Shown: piece after piece, positions 44,865 to 58,330 of the stretch
How positions within the stretch are numbered: the stretch's first letter is position 1
How the letters are laid out: every line of letters begins with the position of its first letter
Assembly (NCBI RefSeq): GCF_037042905.1
Contig: NC_087261.1
Location: 9,447,717 to 9,511,716 of the forward strand
Reading direction: 5' to 3'
From: Lytechinus pictus
Taxonomy: Eukaryota > Echinodermata > Echinoidea > Temnopleuroida > Toxopneustidae
Length of the DNA stretch: 64,000 nt
Program-made: the position numbers and the translations under genes
Notes under the pieces: generated by a model
What the model saw: the letters and a program-made list of their open reading frames with translations, nothing else
Databases searched by the model: none
What the model was told of the DNA's origin: nothing

Positions 44865-45473
44865 ATTCCCTCAAGATTCCCCCTCCCTCTTTAAATAGTT
44901 TACCCCTCTTTTACTCTCTCCTCCTTCACCCCTCTCATATTTCACACTTCCAATAAAGCCAGTTCGTAGTTCCAATCTGCGCATGATCAGAAGATTCTGC
45001 GCATGATCAGAGGAAGGTGATTTGTACTAAAGTGACATGGTGGTTTAAAATTTAATGAGATAAGCACCATCTTTGATGTCTTGATCATTCATATATTCTT
45101 TTAATTTGTGCCTTTCATTTACATCCACAAAAAACAATGCTTCCACGAACGACTGGTATTTCACAGTTTGCCAAGTACATTGTACAACATGCTATAATAT
45201 GCATTCAAAGTAGAAATGCAACAAATACCTTCATAGATGGTGTGCTACATTATCTTTTCAATTTCTTCATCCTGCTATGTAAGGCATCCTTACATAATAT
45301 CTTGCTTTGAAATCTGCCTATCTCAATGAAAGAAATGAAAGGTCATTTGACCAAAATTGTCCATGAAGTAACTACGAACTGGTCTATTCCCTCAAGATTC
45401 CCCCTCCCTCTTTAAAAAGTTTACCCCTCTTTCATTCTCTCCTCCTTCACCCCTCTCCAATTTCCCACTTCCA
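44865..45473. repeat. 88-bp direct repeats flanking a MITE
   Basis: A pyrimidine-rich block (ATTCCCTCAAGATTCCCCCT ... CCTCCTTCACCCCTCT) occurs at 44865-44952 and again at 45386-45473. Between them lies an element with inverted ends CCAGTTCGTAGTTCC (44959) and GTAACTACGAACTGG (to 45382), about 425 bp. Confidence 0.7.
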
Positions 45474-45493
45474 TTCCCATTTTCATTCTAATA

Positions 45494-45988
45494 CAGACCT
45501 GCCAACCAGTACGTTTTAGCCGTATTTAGTACGTTTTTGCAACCAAAATACGGCAGTACGTTTTTTCTTTAAAAAATATTTTATTTTTTTATTTTATTTT
45601 TTTACAAAATCGTAATTTATTGAGAAAAATCATCTCTACATGTCTCTATTTCATAAAACGTACACAAATATGGGTACAAGATCAATGTAATTTCAGGTAC
45701 ATGTAACTTGTTTTTTTTTCAATCATTTTGTAAAACCAGGGTGAGATATACACAAGTTTCAATGGTTTTTTTTTTCATCTGCAAGAGCAGTGCGCATTTT
45801 AGCTTGCATGCAGCTTGAGCGCCGTGATGGGCGAGTGCACCAAGCATTTTATTATGAAATACACTTTTTTGGGGAAAAATACAAAATATTTATCTCACAC
45901 GGTAAAAATACTGATTATTTTGTCAAAATACTGATTTTGGGGGATAAGAATACTGAAAATGCAAAATACAACTTGGCAGAGCTCTCTG
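45494..45988 (+). mobile_element. Possible hAT-like element with CTGCCAAC termini
   Basis: The left end CAGACCTGCCAACCAGTACG and the right end ACTTGGCAGAGCTCTCTG pair as imperfect inverted repeats. GTACGTTTT is repeated near the left end. No 8-bp duplication is visible, so the limits are approximate. Confidence 0.4.
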
Positions 45989-46614
45989 CAAATAGGTTAA
46001 ATGGAAGGTATATTATATTGCTCCTTTTACAATGTATGTTTACCCTTGATGATAAGCTTCTGTCAGTACCGGGTACTTTCCTGAATTTCTTCATTCCTCT
46101 GAGTTTCCCCCCCTTCTTTTTCTTCCCTCTTTTTCTCATGTAGACTTGATGAAGATTATTTTCTCTGAACGGTTTGCCGTTCCTTTTCGTATTCCACTGA
46201 TTGAGATTAAAGCCTGTCTAAAGCTCGGGTATAAAAGGCCAGTGGGTCAGTGATGTGAATTACATGTATACTCAAGTGTCTTCTAACATCTCTATATAGT
46301 ACAAAACCTATTTACTGAAATTTCATCTTTCTCTTGAGTCCTGATGCATAAAAGATAATCATGCATAATCCTATTACGCATTGGAAAGTGGTCTTTGATG
46401 TGTTCCTGTTCACACCAGGGAAAAAGACACATGGGTGATCGGGGCAAGTTTGCCCTGAAACGCGCATAAGAGCCCTGGAAAGTGTCCATTTGCTGCCATA
46501 TTAAAGCTTATTCAGTGTTGTGAAATAAAGCAATACATGTAGGTTGTCAAAAGTAGCTTTCAATAATAAAAACAAAGAAAGAAAACACTTTTTTGGGCCC
46601 AGTTTACACTAATT
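45989..46614. other. Intronic stretch, no feature recognised
   Basis: Pyrimidine-rich near 46080-46140, otherwise unremarkable. Confidence 0.4.
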
Positions 46615-46740
46615 TAAAAATTCAACTTCTTTTTTCTTTCAATTTTTATTGATCAAATAAAACATAATTACAGAAATCAAAACAATAATTGCAATGTATT
46701 TACACAATTACACAAAGCAACATCAAAAATTTACAAAGAG
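46615..46740 (-). mobile_element. LINE 3' end remnant, minus strand
   Basis: CTTTCAATTTTTATTGATCA followed by an AT-rich stretch resembles the complement of a LINE 3' tail, as at 39340. Confidence 0.35.
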
Positions 46741-47212
46741 AATGTCTGGAAATTTCAAGGTAATTCACCTGTATTTGAGGGTTTCTTGGCTTTACTAAAA
46801 TAAGGATTTAGAATATTTCATAGCCAAGAAAAAGAACAAACTTCCTCAAATTATTTTTGCCATAAGGTTTTATAGTTTCCCTGTTCACTTGCCTTTTATT
46901 TCGTAGAGTTTATTATTGATATCTTGACTAGTGAATTATGTACATGTACCGTAATTGCCATAGGCATTGTACAGGGACCTTCCGGTTCCAGTGGGCAGTG
47001 GGTTGAGTTTTTGTAGACTTCCTTTGGGTAAAGGTTTTTGTTCATGTCTGCTCTCCTCCAATTTCTAATGGTTTTTATGATTCTCTTCCTTTTCACCTTC
47101 ACTTTTCTTTTAAGTACATGAATTTTTTGTTGTTGCCTGTATTCCTGTTTATGTACACTCTAAAAAATGAAAGGATGGAAAGGATGAAAAGAGCCTCAGA
47201 TAGACTACACAT

Positions 47213-48088
47213 TTAAAGACCCTGACCGGTGTAAAAACAATCATATATCAAAAGAAAGGTAATGATTCATAGAATACAAATATACTAAAAATATTACATA
47301 TATCTCCTTCCATTTCTTAAAAATATTAAATAAAAATTAAAGAAACTGCTCTTCCAAAGTACGCTTCGATTGAGCACCCCCACGTCGCCTGGAAATGATG
47401 ACGTCACGTTGTGTCTGGAGGGTTGTGATTCCATAGGTTTGTGTACAAAAGCATTGGGTATTTTCTTCCATTTCCATGTTATGAATCAATTTTTTTTTTC
47501 GTTTCCAGATGAAAATGGCACTCAAAATTATTCACTGTTCAAATTGATGTAAACCTACAACTATTCACTACCTTTTTTTGTGATTTCTTTGTTTGGCTCT
47601 TATTGGGCCTAAATTGCTATGTCAAGAAAAGTTGTTAAACATAATTTAAATGCAGATAGATTTGAAATCTGCGCCAAATAAGCAGGAAATAAAATATGGC
47701 AAAAACTAGATAAAAACTGTAGATTTCATAAATTCAAGCTTGTGGGAAAAAATATATGTGATATCCCTCTGTAATAGACGTAAAGAGAATGAAATGCGTT
47801 ATCTGGAAAGCAAAAAAATCACCCAGTTTTTCTGTGTACAAACCTATGGAATCACGACGCTTCTTACACAACGTGACGTCACGGTCTCGAGGCAGGTGAA
47901 AAGCACAATAGAGCCCATTTTCTAAGCCGGGTTCGAAGCCCGATAATTGGAATATTCTTAAGCAAAATACTCAGCTGGGAAGCGGTGAAAACGCATAAAG
48001 CATACATTGCTGTATTCAGTAGCTTATAAGCTTTCGATTGGTATATAATTTATCAATTTCATTTTTGGGTCCGGTCTGGGTCTTTAAA
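47213..48088. mobile_element. Foldback element with TTTAAAGACCCTGACCGG ends
   Basis: The left end TTTAAAGACCCTGACCGG mirrors the right end CCGGTCTGGGTCTTTAAA. Inner blocks pair as well: TGACGTCACGTTGTGT (47399) with ACACAACGTGACGTCA (to 47881), and GTGATTCCATAGGTTTGT (47425-47442) with its complement near 47838-47855. The arms carry a perfect CRE core each. No coding capacity. Confidence 0.75.
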
Positions 48089-50883
48089 AAATAGATGGAA
48101 ATGCTCTCATTCCTGCTCCATTTTCCTCCATCCCACCCTTTCTGCATGTCATCTTCTCTGTACTTTTTAGGGTGCTTCTCACTTCTCTATTATTATAGAA
48201 TTGAAAATTATTATTTGCCTTCAGGTTGTTATGCCTGTTCACATTGCACCAATTGAGTAAATTCATAAAGTCCATGAGGCGTTCAACTTGTGTGCCAAGT
48301 GTTTCCATTCCTCTGTATAATGAAGTTGGTTCACACTGCCACTGCTTTGCTATACCTTTTTTCACAACTTCACACTCTTCGGATATAATAGAGAGTCTTG
48401 ACTTCCATTCTGACTTTACAGAACAAATGTCACGTCCCAACTATTATGAGCTTGTGTAATCCTCCTCTCACTCAGTAATGCATAATTGCAATGTTGCTCA
48501 AAATCTGAACTTGTCTGTTGAACAAATTGCAATACATGGAGTTGTACTTTTAAAAGACCCCCCCCCCAAAAAAAAAAACCCCTCATATATTCAGCCCTAC
48601 TGTACTTTCTTGGTTTCTTTCCATATATCATCCACTATTAACACTCTCCTCCATCTTTCTTACTTTTATTCCATTTATTTCTAAAAAAAACAATGTTGGA
48701 ATTAATTACATGTATTAGCTTGTATTGTATATGTACAGTACTTATAGTTCTTTTAGCATTTTGCGATCTCAGATATTCTTGGAATTGGTGATGTAATTTG
48801 CGCATCTTGTTCATAAGTGCATTTTATGTTTTTTAGGATGAAGGTGTCTTTAAAACTCGGATTCAATAGAAAGTTTGAAGGAAATTGATAATAGAATTTT
48901 TTTAGCCTTGCTTTATAATTAATGTCTAATGTTATCTTCTTAGTAATTACATTCTGGATTTCAATGTAATTTACAGAATATTAATTTAAATTAAGGACAA
49001 AAATCATGTTAATGAAATTAAAATGGGAGTTGGCACGTCACAAGGTCATTGGACTATTTTGATTAATTATCTAAAGCTGTCTAGCTGTCAGTCTATTCTT
49101 TTCTTGATAGTGCTTTTCCTTGCTTTGAGTTACTGAATATCATGTACAATGCGTCCACAAAAAAAGGAAACCCGTTTTCAGAGATAGATTTCACAACTCT
49201 TACATGTACAGTGTAGATATGTTTTGTATTATAAATTTGATACTCATGGCAAGAGTGGTATCTCATCTCGAATTTGAAACCAACAGCTATAAAAGCAAAT
49301 CCTTCACGCATGGCAGATTACAAACAATAAATATTGAGGTATATCAGAAACGATTTGCGCAGAATCTCACGTGTGAATCTGAATCCACTCTCATTTCAGG
49401 GATCAGCGAGAGAATCTTATTCATGAGCATTGTCAAATAAGCATGGTCGTGGTCGTATCCCGAACCAATCTTGTCCCATTTTTCTTTGCAACCTGACTTT
49501 GACTTTAAAATTTCAAACTGGTCTTGCTCATTAATGCATGAAGTATTTGTCTTATGTTAGGTATCAAAATAAAGAAGAATAATTGAATTATATGACTATG
49601 TTAATGAAATATCATAAATTATTTGCCTTTGAAGAAAAAAGACATGGGATTCCCGGTTTCCTTTTTTCTTGGATGCATTGTATAATATTAGGATGGATAA
49701 AAATGAATAAAGATGTAAAGAGAGAGAGCGAGATAAAGACGTTGAGATGAAGACAGAGGATGAGAGTGAGAAAGAACTTTTAAATGATTGGAACACGTCT
49801 AGGTACGTCCTTGCCTGACAACTTTTCCTGATAGATTTATTTCAGCTTTTGTTCAAGCCTCTATAAATGGGTAAAAAAAGCTTTCAATGGAATTCAAAAT
49901 CAATGATGTGGAATCTATCAAGTAAAGCTTGGATGGAAACGAAGATGAAGTAATCAGATGGTTCCAAAGAGAAACGTGGTTAAAATGGAGGACAGGATGT
50001 GGTTGTTATGGTGATATCATTTAACATGGTGGAAGAGAATAATGAAGGAAAACTATTAAAGAGGAAAAAAAAATTACATCCAATAACAAAATAAAATATG
50101 TCCACATGCATTAATCCTAATAATAGTTGTTGTATAGCACATTATGTCTCTATGGGCTCCTAAAGAGGCTTTGGATAGTATTACCTTGGCTTTAGTCTGG
50201 CAATCTTTCAAGGAAAATTCCTGCCAGGTACTTTGGATAAAATTCTTGCTGAAGAAAATTACACCATGGCTAGGATTAGGATCTCTCAAAAAAAAGTTAA
50301 CATAATCTACATGTAGCAGTAGTTTAAAGTGATTGGCCAACATTGATTTGACTTTAAAAAATCTGAGCTAGAAGATCACACTTGTCACCTGTGTCTGTGA
50401 TATGTTACAAAAATGAAGCCCAGAAAAAATTGCGTTCGAAAATAATTATTTAGTGCTTCACAAATTGAAATATAAAGTGACCGAAAACACCATCTTAATT
50501 TCATCCCATACACTTATGTGTACTATTTAGGCGTCTATTAGACACCTATTTACAAAATCGGGGTTTGCCTTGTAGTTTTAGCTTTTCATTCTCAATAATG
50601 GTTGTTTTCAGGGTTTATTAGTTCTAATACATGCACTTGTACACATGTTTCATCTTGGTTTGAGAATTTTTTAAATCGGCTGCTCACAAAGTTAAACAAT
50701 ACCTTTAACAGTTGTTTTCATTCAATTATTGTCATTCTATTTTAAATCTTTCTACCAGCAACTTCAAATGATTAACTCCCTTTATTTTGATAACCTGTAG
50801 AAAGTGTATGTGACTTTTAATGGAAGGAAAGAAAAACAATGTAAAATGCATTAACTCTATTAATGCACCAGTTGCTTACATTA
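48089..50883. other. Intronic stretch, no feature recognised
   Basis: AT-rich, with an adjacent C-run and A-run near 48559-48578. Short frames on both strands show no domain. Confidence 0.4.
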
Positions 50884-51000
50884 GGACCGTTCTCAATAGA
50901 GGGAGGTGAGTTCGAATCCTTCTCCAGATGCTAATTTCTTTTGGCAAGAAATCTATCCATATTGTTTTTTAATACACATCAGTTGAATGAAGACCTAGCA
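50884..51000 (+). mobile_element. Degenerate tRNA-derived SINE
   Basis: A B-box-like GAGTTCGAATCCTT (50911) is followed by TTCTTTTGGCAAGAAATCTA, the post-tRNA segment of the SINE at 57027 (TTCCTTCGGCAAGAAACTGA). The A-box half is not recognisable. Confidence 0.45.
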
Positions 51001-51644
51001 GGAATTGTAGCAGTTTAATTCCTGGCATCATACATGTACGTATGTAGAAGTGCATTATTAAATTCTCTGCTATTAAAGACCAGAGTAAATATTCATGTAT
51101 GAGCTACATGTACATTATTTTGTAGCGAACTTTAATAAAGCCTCCAATAAACTCTTAACTGCTAATAAAAGCAAGTATTAAACATTGGAAAGTTAATTTT
51201 GTTTCCAAATATTCCTTTCCATTTTACACTGAATGCTCATCAGATACATGTAGTTCTCCATTATCAGTTTGCTCATTTCATTAGTACCCTTTGGGACACT
51301 TTAATCCTTGAATAAACCTTTGTAGGAGCTTAAGAAAATGCAGAAAATCAACAGTTAAATTGAATAATTACATGTACATAAACTCTGCTTTTATAAAGGG
51401 CTCATTAAATTAATCTATCAGGACAAATAATCAGTTAATTGGATTTTGGCGTACCTGCACTCTAAGAAAAGGAAATGTTTAATTAACAATTGAAAGGTTA
51501 ATAGAGGAGTGACAATCTTGTCTAAATGTTGCATTTGCAGCTTTAAATGACTTCACCCAACACTTAAAATATTGGATTTAGCTTTACAGTATGCAAGGTT
51601 GAATACATAATTTGGAAAAGGTTGTCACTCCTACCTTTTAATTA

Positions 51645-51867
51645 GGAGGCGCGATAGCTCAGTCGGTAGAGCTGGGGTTTTGGATTCCGGTGACCCGGGT
51701 TCAATTCCAAATTGGTGCGCTAGTGTCCTTTGGTAAGGCATTAATAATATGGCCCATTCATATAGTGCAGCTACTACATGTATAATTGCATATACTCTAC
51801 TGCGCTTGATACCTGGTATCATATTATTACCTGGGCTGTAGCTGAGCCGCCATATAAAAGCATTCAA
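51645..51867 (+). mobile_element. tRNA-derived SINE, plus strand
   Basis: The head GGAGGCGCGATAGCTCAGTC has an A box TAGCTCAGTCGG and a B box GGGTTCAATTCC. The tail includes TTTGGTAAGGCATTAATAAT and an AT-rich body. There is no acceptor-stem pairing at the 3' side, so it is not a tRNA gene. Confidence 0.7.
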
Positions 51868-52028
51868 GGAATAAATCCTACCGGGTACCCATTCACCTCA
51901 CCTGGGTTGAGTGCAGCACAATGTGTGTAAATTGCTTGATGAAGGAAAATGCACCATGGCTGGGATTCGAAGCCACGTCCGTCTGATTGAAAGACGAGAG
52001 TCGCAACCACTAGACCACAACGCCCCCA
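51868..52028 (-). mobile_element. tRNA-derived SINE, minus strand
   Basis: On the minus strand: GGGGGCGTTGTGGTCTAGTG (A box), TGGCTTCGAATCCCAGCCAT (B box), then the tail CACATTGTGCTGCACTCAAC and CCAGGTGAGGTGAATGGGTA. Same family as 57027-57195. It abuts the plus-strand SINE tail to tail. Confidence 0.8.
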
Positions 52029-55000
52029 CATTAATCCTCATTACCAGGTCCCTCGGAGAGGACAGACATCGGTCCTCTGGTTGCTTGCTTACAAGCATTC
52101 ATGCTTTCTTGATAGCATATAGATACAGTAGGCCTATACCATTTTATTGTTGATTTAACATTTCATTTTTTTTAGAGTGTGTGTACTTTGCATACAATAT
52201 ACTCTTTCTCCACTCCCTGTGGAGCTCAACTATTAATAAAAAGGCACATTGATTTTGTGAATTTTCATGAGTTTGTGAGCCTTTTGGCTGCTCACCAGGG
52301 TACCACTAGGAAATAATATTTCCAAGATCTTTCAATTTGATGTAGTTTGACTGTTAAAATGAATTTGAATTTCAGAAACATTTTTTTCTTCCAATCAATT
52401 ATCTGTTTTGCATGTAGGTATTTAAATAGAGGTGCAATGTATCAATTGTTTTTTTTTCATTATGGAAGGTGATTAGTTAATGGGTCCACAAAGTGGAACT
52501 CTGTAGAGCAAGTACATGTATTTGCATGCAAACAGGAGGCCTCGTTCACACAATGCAAAAAACCCCCAAAACATTCAATTGTACACATACACTGTACATA
52601 CTAGTTCATTTTAAATACCATTTAATACACTAGTACAGGAACAATTCACTGTATACTGTATCTCCAATTCATCATTGGCCTGCTATAGCTATAAAGACCC
52701 TGAAAATGTGAGATTTTATTCAATTTTTTAATTTTTTTTGGGGAGATCTTTATCTTGAATTGGCTTTTAATTACATGTATGTGGATGTGAGGATAATTTA
52801 AATTTGCTTCTATAATAAGGAGACAACTCTATATGTAGTGGCAGTGACCTACATGTAAAGGTGACATTAAAAAAAAGAGTTATACAGGAAGTGTAAGGGG
52901 GGGGGGGTGGTCAGCTCCCCACCGTCTTGTATCAATGTTCCTGTGCACTATACATGTACATTTACATACTTTTTGTACATGTAGACCTACATGAGTCCTT
53001 GTAAAATCCAGCCTTTTGAAAAACAAAATTCTTCCTGCTCTCTTTTACCTACATGTACTTATAAGCCCCAGGGAAATGAGCTACGCCCAGTATTATGGAT
53101 ACTAAACCTTTTAACGAAAACATAAATACCATTAACCACTATTATCTTAAGTCTTTTTTAATATTACGTCTCCATTGATTAGTCAGTCCCCATGGAAATA
53201 AATGCACTCGGTAAGACTCTGCCAAAGAATTTCTTAGAGAGTGCATTCTAGACGTAAGTGCCATTGCCTTTTATTGCCTTTATAGAGAAGAATCTACTTT
53301 GTATGTTTTGCATTTTTTGTCAAGATATGTCCAGAAATAATTTTTTATTACTATTAAAAAACAAATTAAATAGCCTTCAAAATGGACATACTCGTACTGA
53401 AGCTTTTTGACATGAATTCTTCGGAGTAAAATTGCATGAATGACCAGAATGCTAGAGCAAAGCAATATAATATAGGACTGAAAGAGACCATGGATGCTAA
53501 CGACGAGCTGTGATATGAGTAATTACTGAATAAATAATAGAAAATGAATAATTACTGATTGTAAATATCATACTCTTCATCTCTTTTTCCTCATTAGTTC
53601 AAAAAAAAAGATATCATTATCTGATAGACAATCTTGCTTCCAAGTGATAAGTGTTTTAAAAGCATTGCAAAAGCACCTTGAAAAGGTTTTACCAGTATTT
53701 ACTTTGTTGCCAGTAGTTTGTTTGAGTCCATTTTTTTTAAATGCTATGCAATACTTAAACTTCATTTTGAATAGTCATGATAACCAACATTTTGAAACAT
53801 GCTATACATTTGAAAGAATTCAGTTGATACATATTGTAGAACTCCAATTATAAAAAGAGATTACAAAAGGGTTTCAACAGGGATTCAACAGACGGTCTTT
53901 TTTTCTATTTCTCCAATTCCAATTCCTAATTGTAGGAATTTTAGCACCAGGCAATTACTTTATTTTATATCAAAATGGGAGAGTTGTTTTATGATATGGG
54001 TACTAATTAATAACGAAAGTAAAATAGAACTCCTTTCAATTTAGGTTTTCAAAATGTTGAGAAACTTGTGCTTTGGAGTGCAGACGAGGGTTTTCATCAA
54101 GTATGATATGAAAAATATTGTAAAAATTTGTAATCAACAGAATTGCTTTTGATCAGCTGGAATGCATGATTGCTCTGCTTGCTACATGTATATACTTTAA
54201 ATAGTAGTTTATCACTTTCTCCAAAGTGATTTTTGCTTAACTCTTTGCATGCTGAATTAATTTTTTGGGGGAAAATAATGACAATTTTTTCCATTTTATT
54301 TTCTTTAATTCAAGATTTCCATATTTTACCATTGATACTTATTATTATCATATGTGGGCCATCCTGGGAAAATGGGTATTATAGGTGAAATTTTGGATTT
54401 TGTTTTTTTTATGTTTTCGGGTACATGGACACATGTACAATGTGTATACAAAATATTAGAGTCTAATTCATATTTAAATTAGAGATATGGCCAATTGAAT
54501 CAGGGGTACCCCCCCCCCCCTGCCTGGCTGTATGGGTCGTCATGGTAGTCGGGCTTATTATTCATCTTTTCATGATAGGGAAATGTTGGTTCTTTTGTAA
54601 CGCCCAACATACCTGGCATAGGCGAGGTGATCTTTTGTAGTGCAGACATAATTTTTATATATAGGGCCTACACAGCTAGGCGAATACAATAAAACAAATT
54701 ATTCTACATATTCAACCACACCCACACTAGAACCCACACCCACACACTCACATTACATGCAAAAAAACCCTTATGGAGACTATTTGTCATACTATATATA
54801 GTTCGTCATAGCGCGTAGTTTTAACATGGGAGGAGGTTCCCAGATCCAATGACCAGGGGAAGATGGGGTTGGGTTATTTATCTGATGTTTTTGTTGTTGT
54901 TGGGGGGGCAGCTTATCGTTTTTTTGGGGGTGCCCACCCCCACAGGCGCCGCAGAACATTTTTTGAAAATGGGAGGGGCTGTCCATGCAAAAAAAAAAAT

Positions 55001-57026
55001 CACAATCAAATGGTAATTTTTTACATGTTTATACATGCGTTCTGGGGAAAAAAGTGGGGCCAAAGCCCCTGCCCACCTCCATCCTAGATTTGTCCCTGCC
55101 CTTAACCCCCCCCCTCAAAAAAAAAAGACACCACCTTGCTGTTTGTCCATACTTCACTTTCTCGCAAAGTAAAATCTAAAAAAAATCATGCTTAAGCTTT
55201 GGAAAATAACCACAAACAAAATTCAATTTTGCAAAACCAAGTTTTTTCGGTGGCAATACACAATAGTGAAAAGCTGATGCGAGCTACATTTCATAAAGAT
55301 TTAATATGACAGCAACTCTTGATGAAATATCAACTTTCATTGAACTAGCGAATCAGGAAGCAGAAGGTTCACTGTTTTCATGGTAGTTTTCATTCGAGCA
55401 AGGGATCATATCAACATTTAATGAAATGGGCCACATTTGGTTTCTTTTAGGGATGGGGTAGTCATGAAAATATATTTCACAAATTGCTGCCAAATTATCT
55501 GGATCACTGAAGGATTTTTTTTAGGTCACTTCGTTTGAAAAGAAGAATGAAACTGTGCATAAAAACTTGGCTCCACATATTAATACGACAGGTATTATAA
55601 CTAACAAATACTCACAAATACATAGTCATCTTTTCTCTGCTACACTCTGTACACGTGTGTAATGATATGCGTTGTAAACATCTTATGCTTGAATAAAAAA
55701 TAATATCAGAGTTTAATTCTTGATATGGAAGAGACTACATACATTTACTCTCTTCTATGCAGCAGTATTAGCCAAACTCAGGAATGTGCATCGCTCTCCA
55801 CTGTCCAAATTTGCACTAAAAAGGATATAAAACACGATACTCTTTCCTTAGTGTGTGTGTTTAACATTATCACAAACTTCTTAATACAGCAGCAAACTTA
55901 CCACATTTCAATTTTCTACAGTGACATCCTTCTAATGGGTTAGCAAACGTTACAAATTAAGTTTGATTTTTTTATCGAAAAACTTCAGAGTTTGTTCATT
56001 CAAAGTAAAACATGTATTCATTGTTCAATTTCCTCTCCTACCGGGGAGGCCGCGAGGTGCCTTGCCCTCATCTAAGATCTTTCCATATATCATATTCCCT
56101 CTATTTGGAAAATCCAGTTGATAGCTTATCTGGGAGTATCTGAGAGACTATGTCAGCAGGGTTCACCAAAGGGAATAATTTTCTTCCTCTGCATTGTTTG
56201 CTTTCTTCATGTTCCAGTCTTAAAAATGCCACGTTCCGATGACTCGAATCTGCATGTTTGATGAATGCAATTGAAAAGTTCACCGATATTAATGTGTTAT
56301 AAAAACAGTCACATTACACTCTCATTTCTTCATGATTCATGGACATTTATCAACAACATGAATTTTAGAATATATTATATGATTTGGAGATGAATGGGAA
56401 AAATTGTCACAGGATATTCAGCATTAACTGTAGACATTGCTCGTTATTTTCAGCCCCCCCGATGATCATTAACTGCATGTGTTAAAAATAACCCAACTAA
56501 ACAATGTAAACTATGATGCTTTTAAACAGGTCGCGGGTCCGCCGCGCTGTAGAAGTGGATGTCTGTGTTTATTTGAAATCTTGCATCTTAAGGGTCATGT
56601 CGATTTCTGTCATCCATTCATGATTTATAAAAAAAATGATGCCAGAAACAATGCTTGCGTTAAATGTTTTGCAAACTGTTTATTTCGTAACACATTGCGT
56701 CTTGATGAATTTCAAAGATAGGCCTAATATAGTTGCCACAAACGTTGATTTCATATAGGAAATTCTCAATCAGTACAATTATTGTAATCACATTATGGTA
56801 GATCTAGATTAAGTCTATATACATAAAATATACCTCAGTCACATTTGCTCTACGGCGGCCGTACGACGAGTCGAAAACAGCCGTTTTAACATTTTTTGTA
56901 ATTGTGACATATATAAGGCTTGAATAAAAATTAATAAAACGGATGTTTTCGACTCGCCGTAATACGTGTGAAACCAAACTAGAATCACGAACGCTAATCA
57001 CAGTCACGAATTCAAATTCTACTCTG
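52029..57026. other. Intronic stretch, mostly featureless
   Basis: Five kb with homopolymer runs (G near 52899, C near 54511, A near 54990 and 55120) and many TACATGTA motifs. A GC-containing foldback near 56850 is listed separately. No coding exon is recognised. Confidence 0.4.
56850..56968. mobile_element. Small foldback with CGAGTCGAAAACA arms
   Basis: TACGACGAGTCGAAAACAGC and the inverted GATGTTTTCGACTCGCCGTA give arms of about 35 bp around an AT-rich loop of about 55 bp. Confidence 0.6.
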
Positions 57027-57195
57027 GAGGTGGAGCGTTGTGGCCCAGTGGATTAGTCTTCGGACTTTGAAACAGAGGGTCGTGGGTTCGAATCCCAGCC
57101 ATGGCGTAATTTCCTTCGGCAAGAAACTGATCCACAATGTGCTGCACTCAACCCAGGTGAGGTAAATGGGTACCGGTAGGAAGTAATTCCTTAAA
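57027..57195 (+). mobile_element. tRNA-derived SINE, plus strand
   Basis: The head GGAGCGTTGTGGCCCAGTGG has an A box. TGGGTTCGAATCCCAGCCAT is the B box. The tail TTCCTTCGGCAAGAAACTGA, TGCTGCACTCAACCCAGGTG and ATGGGTACCGGTAGGAAG is shared with 51868-52028. Confidence 0.82.
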
Positions 57196-57536
57196 AAGCT
57201 GTGTGCGCTATGAACTCATTTTTTTTTAATATTGAATGATTTTGTGTAGAAAGTTGGCAAACCTCATGTAATGTAGCTCGACCAGATTGTAGAAAAAATA
57301 TGAAATACCCCCACACCCGCCCCCAAAATATATTGTTATTTTTGAATAAATTTCTTATAAATTGTGACAATCTGTTTTCTAGTTATAATTTCGATATCAT
57401 TTGCACAGCTTTGGTGAAGCTCATACCAAATAGACCCCACCCCCTCCGAAAAAAAAACAAATTTGAAATCAGAAGTCCGACAAATAAGAATTTGTTAGGA
57501 GAGGGGATTTGAAAAATGTCCATAATTAACCGATTT

Positions 57537-57760
57537 AAAAGGGTACTCCGAGCTGAAAATAATTTCATCAAATGTAAGCAAATGCTGCAAATTTCATCAA
57601 AATTTGATAACAACTAGATCTAAAAGGGTTTTTCATGCATTATAAAAACAGTTATATGCACGTCTTAATAAATATTCGTTAGATGGGCTGATGATGACAC
57701 CCCACTTTAACTTTTCTTATAACAAAACATGAAATCATACTTATTTTATTTGGTCATACG
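57537..57760 (+). mobile_element. Half of a TTTAAAGGGGTACTCC foldback
   Basis: AAAAGGGTACTCCGAGCTGA continues with GGGCTGATGATGACACCCCA. It matches the reverse complement of the right arm at 38395-38600. The partner arm is not seen. Confidence 0.55.
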
Positions 57761-58330
57761 TGTGTGAATGATATGTCACCTTTTTGCATTAATTAATATC
57801 TAGTCTTGGAGGGGGGGGGGGGGGATAGAACAAACATAATTTCATGTAACAAGGTGAGACATCTTTGCATCAGTTTGTCAAGTAAATTCATATATACATG
57901 CATAGAACTGTTTCACCGAAATCTATATTTTTAAATTATCATAGCTCTTTTACTCCTTGTCCAATTTTGATTTTTTTTATATACATTTTTTACAAACTTG
58001 TTGCATGTGATAGATTTAACTTAAATGGTTACAAGTATGTAATTAAGGCCTATCTAAGTAGGTGCAGATCTAGATCTAGTTGATAGCCTAGGCATACATA
58101 AGTTAGATCTTAAAAAGGCCGCCAAAGTCCCGGACAAATACCGCGAATCGCTGCAGCAGTCGCATGTAATTTGACATTTAAAGTCGTTCCTAAAAAAGCT
58201 CTCTCTCGATCGATCCACACAAACACGCAACACAAAATTCACATTCACGTGTTTAGTTGCCATGTTCCTCGCATCGCAATTATCAATGAATTTAACAAAA
58301 CAACTCAATCTGCAACATAATTTAACTTAC
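57761..58330. other. Intronic stretch
   Basis: A G-run near 57811. The right part (58080-58320) is more CpG-rich and leads into the promoter-like block. Confidence 0.4.
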
